From positions 1 to 16,885 of the forward strand of contig JAKBCE010000053.1 in assembly GCA_021808195.1 (NCBI GenBank): a stretch of DNA of 16,885 bases. Direction: 5' to 3'. Positions 1-6,145 of this stretch are shown here, piece by piece. The position numbers and the translations under genes were made by a program. The notes beneath the pieces are model-generated. The model did no database searches. It worked only from the letters and a program-made list of their open reading frames with translations, and was not told the DNA's origin. This DNA is from Pseudomonadota bacterium (lineage in GTDB: Bacteria; Pseudomonadota; Gammaproteobacteria; Steroidobacterales; Steroidobacteraceae). The stretch's first letter is position 1, and each line of letters begins with the position of its first letter.

Positions 1-724
1 CCGCGTCGAGACCTGAGCGGAAGGTGAAGAAGCCCTGCTCGACCCGCGGCTCGGGCAGGTGCCCATGTTCCTCGACGGCCGCCGCAAAACCCCGCCAGCG
101 CTCCTCGCTCGCGGTCTGATTCGGGTGACCTTTGATGAAGCCGAGCCGGGTGTGGCCGAGCGCGAGCAGATATCGGGTCATCTCGCGGGCTGCCTCGAAA
201 TCGTCGATGCTCACGCACATCGCATCGGCGGGCGGCCGGCCCGCGGCCACGGCCACGATGCGCATACGCGCCGCCTGCAGCTCCGCGCGAATCACCGCCG
301 ACTCGCACAGCGGCGGTGGCAGCACCACGCCGACGACGCCGCCGGCAACCAGCCGGCGCACCGCCCGGCGCGACGCCGCCGGCGTCATCTCGCACTTCTC
401 CAGCACCAGCTGCACACCGTGGCGGGTCGCCGCATCGAGCGCCCCGACCAGGAACTCGCTGAGGTAGGAGGCGCTCGGGTTCCCGTACAGCAGCCCCAAG
501 CGCTCGCCGCGGGCACTGGCCAGGTTGCGGGCCGCGAGATTTGGCGAGTACCCGAGCTGACGCACAGCTTGCATGACCGTCTGGCGCGTCGCATCGCTGA
601 CGTACTGACCGCCGTTGACCACCCGCGAGACGGTCATCGGCGAGACGCCCGCGTACCGCGCCACGTCCTTGATGGTCACGCTGCGGCGGGCGCCGCTTCG
701 GGATTTACGCGCCGGTTTGTTCAT
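1..724 (-). CDS. LacI-family transcriptional regulator (C-terminus cut by window edge)
   Basis: The first 241 residues of a LacI/GalR-family repressor are visible; the C-terminal part of the effector domain lies beyond the left edge. The N-terminal helix-turn-helix is typical (residues about 16-37: KDVARYAGVSPMTVSRVVNG), followed by a hinge-helix segment near 60-70 (YSPNLAARNLAS) and the start of a periplasmic-binding-protein-like effector domain (RLGLLYGNPSASYLSEF). The ATG at 724 is preceded by AGAGGAT, a good ribosome-binding site. The family normally binds a 14-20 base palindrome and is released by a sugar or sugar derivative. Next to a hemicellulose-utilisation locus it is a plausible local regulator, though its inducer cannot be read from the sequence. 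The MTVSR recognition helix also occurs in E. coli GntR, which reads TGTTACCGGTAACA-like sites, and a related pattern is found upstream of GH67. Family assignment is secure; the regulon is inference. Confidence 0.93.
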   Translation of the reverse strand, partial: MNKPARKSRSGARRSVTIKDVARYAGVSPMTVSRVVNGGQYVSDATRQTVMQAVRQLGYSPNLAARNLASARGERLGLLYGNPSASYLSEFLVGALDAATRHGVQLVLEKCEMTPAASRRAVRRLVAGGVVGVVLPPPLCESAVIRAELQAARMRIVAVAAGRPPADAMCVSIDDFEAAREMTRYLLALGHTRLGFIKGHPNQTASEERWRGFAAAVEEHGHLPEPRVEQGFFTFRSGLDA

Positions 725-1017
725 CGATCCTCTGCGTTCTTCTCAGGGGCAGTCTTGTGCGGCCAACGCATGCGCCGAGGCACTTTAACACAGGCACAAC
801 AGGCCGAGCGCCGCCCCGACCCACCGTCGGCCGCCGTCGCTGCGACAGCCCGACGGCGCCTGCACGTACCCCATCCATGATAGCGGAACCAGTGCGGGCC
901 GGGCCGCCCGTTCACCGCGCCGGCCCCTCGCAGGGACGTCTTGAAGGGGCGCACGGCATTCTCTACCCTCGCGGAGCGCCGTGGTGGCGCACCCGCCCCC
1001 CGCCCGAGATCTGCCCC
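725..1017. other. Intergenic region between divergent LacI regulator and KirBac gene
   Basis: About 290 bases separate the regulator start from the most likely start of the potassium-channel gene. A plus-strand reading frame stays open back to 757, but the peptide it encodes is rich in Arg/Pro/Gly, has no family resemblance and lies outside the KirBac homology, so I treat it as non-coding. It should hold promoters for both divergent genes. I could not identify a convincing -35/-10 pair for either. A partial LacI-type palindrome is listed separately. Confidence 0.5.
878..891. promoter_or_regulatory. Weak candidate LacI-type operator
   Basis: TGATAGCGGAACCA fits 9 of the 10 fixed positions of TGNTANCGNTANCA, the pattern taken from the stronger site upstream of GH67, but only 4 of its 7 base pairs are self-complementary. 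It lies about 155 bases upstream of the LacI gene, where an autoregulatory site would be plausible. This is pattern matching after the fact and may be chance. Confidence 0.25.
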
Positions 1018-1890
1018 GTGCCCAGCACCGCTTCCGTGATTCACCAGCCGAATTCAGGTCGTCGAATCGTGCGTGAGGGTCTGCCGCGCCGCCGCTGGCA
1101 AGACCTGTATCACGTGTTCATGACCGTCAGCTGGCCGCGTCTGTTCCTGAGCTTTGCCGGCTTCTTTTTTTCCTTCAACCTGCTGTTCGCGGCGGTCTAC
1201 TCGCTGCAGGCGAACGATATCGCGCACGTCAATCCGCCGGACTTCTGGGGCCGTTTCTTCTTCAGCGTCGAGACCCTCGCCACCGTCGGCTACGGCGACA
1301 TGCACCCGCAGACGGTCTTTGCGCACATCGTTGCCTCATTCGAGATCTTCGTCGGCATGATGAGCCTGGCGCTGATCGCCGGGATGATGTTCGCGCGGTT
1401 CTCGCGGCCGACCGCACGGATCCTCTTCGCCCACCACGCCGTGATCCGCCCGCTCGACAGCCAGCCGACGTTGATGCTGCGCGCGGCCAATGAACGGCAC
1501 AACGTCATCATGGAAGCCCAGGCGCATCTGCGCCTGGTGCGCGATGAACGCAGCATCGAGGGCTATCGGATACGGCGCATCCACGACCTGCCGCTGCGGC
1601 GCAGCGAGCAGCCGGCCTTTCTCTTCGGCTGGACACTGATGCACACGCTCACGCCCGACAGTCCCCTCGCGAGGGCCACAGCCGAGAGCCTCAGGGCCGA
1701 GAACGCGTTTCTGATTCTGACCATCCTCGGGATCGACGAGACGACCGGGCAGACGCTCATGGCCCGCCACGAATACCCGCCCGAGATGCTGCGGTGGCAG
1801 CATTCGTTCGCCGACATTCTGACCCCCGGCACCGACGGCATCGACCGGATTGACTACAGCCGCTTCCACGATATCGAGCCGTTCGTCTGA
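1018..1890 (+). CDS. KirBac-type inward-rectifier potassium channel
   Basis: Encodes about 290 residues from the proposed GTG start. It closely resembles KirBac1.1: an amphipathic slide helix (PRRRWQDLYH, about 23-32), TM1 (about 40-63), a pore helix and selectivity filter TVGYGDM (about 89-95), TM2 (about 98-125), and a cytoplasmic IRK immunoglobulin-like domain ending DYSRFHDIEPF. The protein would be a tetrameric inner-membrane K+ channel gated by its cytoplasmic domain and lipids. The start is uncertain: GTG at 1018, 1036 or 1069 are all possible, and none has a strong ribosome-binding site. The frame remains open upstream to 757, but that extension lacks family similarity. It sits between a sugar-type regulator and a glycosidase cluster and is convergent with the cluster, so a functional link is not implied by position. 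Product identity is strong; the 5' end is not. Confidence 0.93.
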   Translation: MPSTASVIHQPNSGRRIVREGLPRRRWQDLYHVFMTVSWPRLFLSFAGFFFSFNLLFAAVYSLQANDIAHVNPPDFWGRFFFSVETLATVGYGDMHPQTVFAHIVASFEIFVGMMSLALIAGMMFARFSRPTARILFAHHAVIRPLDSQPTLMLRAANERHNVIMEAQAHLRLVRDERSIEGYRIRRIHDLPLRRSEQPAFLFGWTLMHTLTPDSPLARATAESLRAENAFLILTILGIDETTGQTLMARHEYPPEMLRWQHSFADILTPGTDGIDRIDYSRFHDIEPFV

Positions 1891-1901
1891 ACTGCCGCCG
1901 C

Positions 1902-1922
1902 GGCGAGGCTGCATAGCCCGCC
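1902..1922. terminator. Possible stem-loop between convergent KirBac and epimerase genes
   Basis: GGCGAGGCT (1902-1910) and AGCCCGCC (1915-1922) can form an 8-bp stem with one bulged A and a GCAT loop. It lies 12 bases past the KirBac stop and before the epimerase stop on the other strand, where a shared terminator would be expected. There is no T-run on either side, so an intrinsic terminator is unproven. Confidence 0.3.
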
Positions 1923-1969
1923 CCGCCGCCGTCCGATCCAGCGCAGGCACCGCCCGTCCCACCAGCCGT

Positions 1970-2869
1970 TCAGCCGCCGAATGGTGTCCGGCTCACCGTC
2001 AGCATCACGCGCGCGCGCAGCGACTCACCCGGTGCGAGCAGCCGCAGACCACTCACTGCCGGCGGTTCGGCACGGTTGAGCGCATCGGGCATGTGGCTGA
2101 CCGGCTCGATGCACAGGAACGACTCCCCGGGCGGGCTGTAGACGTGCAGCCAGCGCAGCGGCTCCTCAGCTTCGATACGTACGCACAACTGCTCCTGCGG
2201 CAGCACGAGTTCCGCCCGGCCGCCCCACCCGGAATAACAGTGATCCACGAGCGTCGGCGGCATCGCCGCGCCATCACGAAAATCCCAAATCGTCTCCGGC
2301 GATGCGAGCGCGGTCGGAAGACACTGCGCATCGGCGAGCCATACGCCCTCGACTGCCGCCCGCAGCCGGGCGGCCGGGGTTCGCCTCAAGTAAGGATGCC
2401 AGCCAATGCCCGCCGGCATCAGTTCGGCGGCGCGGTTCTCGAGCGCCAAATCGACCTCGAGCCCCGACTCGCTCAGCGTGAACACCTGCCGCGCCCGGTA
2501 CGCCCAGGGCCACTCCCCGGCCACGTGCTCGTAGACGAGCGCCACTCGACCCGGCTCGCGCGACTCGACCGTCCAGGGCTCGCGCCAGGCCTGTCCGTGC
2601 AGGGGATGACGCTGGCCCGGCGCGTTGGGCTTCAGCTGCACGCTGCGCGTTCCGGTGCGAAAGCGCCCCTGCGCAATCCGGTTGGCAAACGGCATTAACG
2701 CAAATCCGCCACTATCGAGCGGCTCCTCGATCCCGGCGGCTGCCCGCCGCAAGACCTCCTGCCCCTGGAACTGCAGCCCCGCGAGTGCGCCGCCGAGATG
2801 GGCCAGAACATCGAGCGTGTAGCCGTGCTGCGCAATCCGGATCGGCTGGCGCGCGGATGATTCACTCAC
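1970..2869 (-). CDS. Aldose 1-epimerase (galactose mutarotase-like)
   Basis: A 299-residue GalM-superfamily protein that interconverts alpha and beta anomers of free aldoses; no signal peptide is visible, so it is probably cytoplasmic. The family's substrate-binding Asn-Arg pair appears at FANRI (N63-R64), and the expected catalytic residues are H91 (PLHGQ), H158 (GWHPY) and the general base E255 (CIEPVSHM). The CIEPVSH ending resembles the YphB-like branch rather than classical GalM (CxETQ). I place the start at the GTG at 2869 because TGAGG lies six bases before it; a GTG four codons further upstream is less well served. It follows the GH29 gene by 40 bases on the same strand and is the last gene of the cluster, where it would prepare galactose, xylose or fucose released by the exported enzymes for kinases or isomerases. 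The exact sugar cannot be told. Confidence 0.88.
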   Translation of the reverse strand: MSESSARQPIRIAQHGYTLDVLAHLGGALAGLQFQGQEVLRRAAAGIEEPLDSGGFALMPFANRIAQGRFRTGTRSVQLKPNAPGQRHPLHGQAWREPWTVESREPGRVALVYEHVAGEWPWAYRARQVFTLSESGLEVDLALENRAAELMPAGIGWHPYLRRTPAARLRAAVEGVWLADAQCLPTALASPETIWDFRDGAAMPPTLVDHCYSGWGGRAELVLPQEQLCVRIEAEEPLRWLHVYSPPGESFLCIEPVSHMPDALNRAEPPAVSGLRLLAPGESLRARVMLTVSRTPFGG

Positions 2870-2909
2870 AGTTGACCTCACTGATGTCTCTCATCACGTC
2901 TCCTCGGCC

Positions 2910-4736
2910 TCAAGTCAAATGGACGCGCAGCGCGAGCGCATACGTGTCGTCATCGCGGCGCCGCGGCAGCGTGACGCTCAGACCCGCGCCGCTCTGATGC
3001 CACTGCAGGATGCGTGGCTCTCCCAGCAACTCGACGTGTCGGATCCGTCCCGGCCGCATTGCTGCGTCCGTTCCGAGCGAACGGATCAGCAGCGCTTCCC
3101 GGGGCCGCCCGAGCGCGATCGCATACACCACCGTTGCAGCCTGGTTGCGCGTGAAGCGGATGTCGGCGGCAGAAAGCCGCTGCACGCTCTGGCCCTGAAA
3201 GGACCCCGGGTGGATCGTGCTCGGGCCCTCCCCGTACACGGTCCACGGACGCGTGCCGTAGATCGCCTCCCCGTTCACGGCGAGCCAGGCGCCGATCTTG
3301 TGCAGAATGAGCCGCTCCTTGGCATCAATCGTGCCGTCGGGCTTGCCGGGCACGTTCAGGATGAAGGTGCCGTTCTTGTTCACCGTGTCGATCAGCCAGT
3401 GGATGACCTCGCGCGGATGCATGTAGCCGCCGAACTCTCCGGGCTGATCGTACAGCGCGCGCAGATAATGCCAGTCGCCGAGGCAGGTCTCGGACTGCCA
3501 CGGGTAGGGGCGGATCTGCCCGCTCAACCCGCGCTCGATGTCGGCGACCACGGATTTCTCGAGCCGCGCCGGCACATTCTTCACCGTCATGACCGCCTCG
3601 ACCGCCCCGCCGTGCCGGCCGAGGCTGCGGTTGTAGTAGTACGCCCCGAGGTTCATCCCGCCCCAGCCGAGCGGCAGCAGCGGATTGTCGAAATACAGCA
3701 GATCCGGGTCATGCTGATCGATCAGGTCGCGCGTGCGGTCGTAGAAGTTCTTCACATACGAGACGTCCGGCAGCGCGTCGAACGGGTGCTTCGGCCCGTA
3801 CAGCTGCTGCGGATCGTAGCCCTCCCACCATTGCCCCTTGCCATCGGCAAGCGTCAGATGCCCATCGTACGGCACACCGGCATATGGTCCACTCTGATCC
3901 GCGCCGTTCGCCGTCTGAAACCACCACCAATTGCGCGCCTGATGCACCGTGACACCGAAGCGTAGACCGCGTTGCCGCGCCGCCTGCGCCCAAGTGCCGA
4001 TCACGTCGCGATGCGGGCCGATGTGGTGCGCATTCCAGGGGTGATGCGTGGAGTTCCAGGCGTCGAAGCCGTCGTGGTGGTTGGCGAGCGCGAGAAACAG
4101 TTTCGCGCCGGCACGCACGTACAGATCCATCAGTTCGTCGGGCTGCCAGTTCAGCAGCGTCCACTGTGCGCACAGATCCTTGTAGCCGAATCGGGAGGGA
4201 TGTCCGTAATGCGCCCGCTGGTAATCGTACTGCGCGGTCGCGGCACTGGGCTTCGCGCCGCCCTGGATGTACATGTTGCGCGCATACCAGTCCCCATCCT
4301 CCGGTACGCATTGCGGGCTCCAGTGGTTCCAGATGCCGAACTTCGCATCCCGGTACCACTCGGGACACTCGTACTGCAACAGGGAGGCCCACGTCGGTGC
4401 AAACGGTCCCTGCCCCGCCAGCCCTGGGAGCGGCGCGTCCAGCGGCACGCCGTCCCATGAGCCCCCAGGCACCGGCAACTGCGGTGGGTGCCCCCAGCCG
4501 GTCGGCCGCCAGCCCGCCTCGTTCAACCGCTGCGCGGCGATCGCATGCCCGCGCAGCGCATAGAAGACGCGCTCGCGCTCGGGCGTGGCACAGAACTGGG
4601 GGTAGTCATAGGTATCCCGTTCGAAGCCGCACGGCGACGGCCCGGCGGGCCTGTGGTCTGCGGCGGCGGCAGGCAGGGGCAGCGACGCAGCCGCCGCCGT
4701 CCCGGCCATCAGCTTGAAAAAGTGTCGCCGTCGCAT
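2910..4736 (-). CDS. GH29 alpha-L-fucosidase-like, Tat-exported
   Basis: A 608-residue glycoside hydrolase family 29 protein. The N-terminus MRRRHFFKLMAG followed by an Ala-rich stretch is a twin-arginine signal peptide. GH29 landmarks include FGIWNHWSP (about 133-141), WYARNMY (150-156), ANHHDGFDAW (218-227) and DPDLLYFDN, whose D350 fits the family nucleophile. The C-terminal 110 residues probably form the beta-sandwich; the acid/base residue cannot be placed by eye. Family members remove terminal alpha-L-fucose, for example from xyloglucan, by retention. About 100 residues precede the first barrel motif, longer than usual, and the HW motif reads WNHWSP rather than the common FIHWGP, so specificity may differ. 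The ATG at 4736 is chosen for the Tat motif and AGGAG eight bases upstream. It follows GH27 by 38 bases in the same cluster. Confidence 0.87.
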   Translation of the reverse strand: MRRRHFFKLMAGTAAAASLPLPAAAADHRPAGPSPCGFERDTYDYPQFCATPERERVFYALRGHAIAAQRLNEAGWRPTGWGHPPQLPVPGGSWDGVPLDAPLPGLAGQGPFAPTWASLLQYECPEWYRDAKFGIWNHWSPQCVPEDGDWYARNMYIQGGAKPSAATAQYDYQRAHYGHPSRFGYKDLCAQWTLLNWQPDELMDLYVRAGAKLFLALANHHDGFDAWNSTHHPWNAHHIGPHRDVIGTWAQAARQRGLRFGVTVHQARNWWWFQTANGADQSGPYAGVPYDGHLTLADGKGQWWEGYDPQQLYGPKHPFDALPDVSYVKNFYDRTRDLIDQHDPDLLYFDNPLLPLGWGGMNLGAYYYNRSLGRHGGAVEAVMTVKNVPARLEKSVVADIERGLSGQIRPYPWQSETCLGDWHYLRALYDQPGEFGGYMHPREVIHWLIDTVNKNGTFILNVPGKPDGTIDAKERLILHKIGAWLAVNGEAIYGTRPWTVYGEGPSTIHPGSFQGQSVQRLSAADIRFTRNQAATVVYAIALGRPREALLIRSLGTDAAMRPGRIRHVELLGEPRILQWHQSGAGLSVTLPRRRDDDTYALALRVHLT

Positions 4737-4774
4737 GGGTGTGGCTCCTGCGCCATCCGAACGATGCGCGGCAT

Positions 4775-6145
4775 CTAGCGCCGCAGCCGAAAGAGCACCG
4801 AACCGTGCGCCGCGAGACGCACCTTCAGCGCGTTCGCACCGCCGAGCACTCGCCGCTGCCACAGGTCCCGCACTCGATAGCGGCCCGGTGCCAGTCCGAG
4901 TGCCCGCCACGGCATGCGCAGCGTGCGCGCCCGCGCAGCCCGATTGAACGCCGCCAGGTACCACCCGCCGCCGCGCTGCGGACGTGACGTCCACACCACG
5001 AAGGCATGGCCGGCGAACACTTGCCGGGCATCGCGCGCCTGCTGATCGACCGCAATGACCTCGGGATTGTCGAGCAATGACAGTGTCCACCGATTCATGC
5101 GCGTGAGATTCGCGCCGATCATCAGCGGTGAGCGGGCAATACACCAGAGCGTCATGTAGGTGCGCTGCTCGGCGTGAGTGAGGCGAGTCCAGCGTGCCGA
5201 GCCCAATCCGGGCTTCGGACCGAGGTAGCCGATCGCGAGCATGTCTGCATCGGGCCAGTGTCCGGGGCGGGCCAGGGGCGCCCAGCGCGCGAGGCGTTTG
5301 AACTGATTGTCCACGCCTTGTGGATACGCCTGTGTGCTGTGCCACAGATCCCAGACATCATTCGAGATGCGCCACAGGTTGGCATCGCGGCGCAGCTGGG
5401 CGAGCCGGCTCAGCGGTGCGGGCCCCGGGGAGAGACTCAGCACCATCGGCCTTCCCGCCGCCCGGACCGCGCGCCCGAGCATGCCGATCTCCGCCGCGGC
5501 GTAGGGGTGACTCGAGATGCAGTCCGCCTTGATGAAATCGACGCCCCAGCGGGCATACAGCCTGACGATCGAGTCGTAGTACGCCTGTCCGGCTGCGTTG
5601 GCCGCGACGCCGTCGTTGTCCGGACTCCAGGGACACGGCGCATCGGCAGTCGCCGCCTGCCGAGCGCGAAACACCGAACCGGCGATTGGCAGATCCTCAC
5701 GGACCGCCTGCACCGGAATGCCGCGCAAAATGTGGATGCCGAATTTCAGCCCCAGCGAATGCACGTACTGCGCGAGCGGCCCGAAGCCCTGGCCGCCGGC
5801 CGCCGACGGGAATCGGTTCGGCGCCGGAAGATAACGGCCATACCGGTCGAGTGTCATGACCGAACCGTGCGCCCCGCCGGACGGCGTCGGATTGCGCACG
5901 AACCACTCCGCATCGATCACCGCGTAGCGCCAGCCATAACGACGCAAATGCCGGCTCATCCAGCGCACGTTGGCGCGAAACTGCGCTTCCGTGATGGTCG
6001 TGCCGTAAGCATCGTAACTGTTCCATCCCATCGGCGGACGGCGTGCGGGTTGCCCGGTACCGGCGATCGACGCCGAGCATACGAACATCGCGATAGCTGT
6101 GGTCGCGACACGCGCTAACGGCGCAAATGCCAAGCGCCAACTCAT
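4775..6145 (-). CDS. GH27 alpha-galactosidase / beta-L-arabinopyranosidase-like, exported
   Basis: A 456-residue GH27 protein with a Sec signal peptide (about 1-28, cut near SIA-G). The barrel opens with PPMGWNSYDAYG (37-48); the predicted nucleophile is D208 in FIKADC and the acid/base D263 in WRISND. A C-terminal beta domain occupies roughly 370-456. The canonical sugar-binding motif DDCW is replaced by IDAEW (77-81), placing the enzyme in the branch with IDxxW motifs rather than with classical plant/animal enzymes. Some GH27 members (Streptomyces avermitilis, Fusarium oxysporum) prefer beta-L-arabinopyranosides, which share stereochemistry with alpha-D-galactosides, so either activity is possible. 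The ATG overlaps the GH31 stop codon (ATGA), with AAGGGG about eight bases upstream, indicating translational coupling. Family confidence is high; substrate is open. Confidence 0.9.
   Translation of the reverse strand: MSWRLAFAPLARVATTAIAMFVCSASIAGTGQPARRPPMGWNSYDAYGTTITEAQFRANVRWMSRHLRRYGWRYAVIDAEWFVRNPTPSGGAHGSVMTLDRYGRYLPAPNRFPSAAGGQGFGPLAQYVHSLGLKFGIHILRGIPVQAVREDLPIAGSVFRARQAATADAPCPWSPDNDGVAANAAGQAYYDSIVRLYARWGVDFIKADCISSHPYAAAEIGMLGRAVRAAGRPMVLSLSPGPAPLSRLAQLRRDANLWRISNDVWDLWHSTQAYPQGVDNQFKRLARWAPLARPGHWPDADMLAIGYLGPKPGLGSARWTRLTHAEQRTYMTLWCIARSPLMIGANLTRMNRWTLSLLDNPEVIAVDQQARDARQVFAGHAFVVWTSRPQRGGGWYLAAFNRAARARTLRMPWRALGLAPGRYRVRDLWQRRVLGGANALKVRLAAHGSVLFRLRR

Noticed and set aside
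757..1017. Plus-strand frame open upstream of KirBac, allowing a 377-residue product
   Set aside because: The 87 extra residues are Arg/Pro/Gly-rich with no resemblance to KirBac N-termini and no ribosome-binding site at the upstream ATGs; open frames by chance are common at this GC content.
2919..3965. Plus-strand open frame antisense to GH29; a similar one at 5174-6118 antisense to GH27
   Set aside because: Shadow frames produced by GC-rich third positions; the minus-strand products have catalytic motifs and tidy operon spacing.
4737..5345. Minus-strand frame running 203 codons upstream of the GH29 start, giving an apparent 811-residue protein
   Set aside because: It overlaps the GH27 coding sequence out of frame, has low-complexity Arg/Ala/Gly composition, and the Tat signal with AGGAG marks the real start at 4736.
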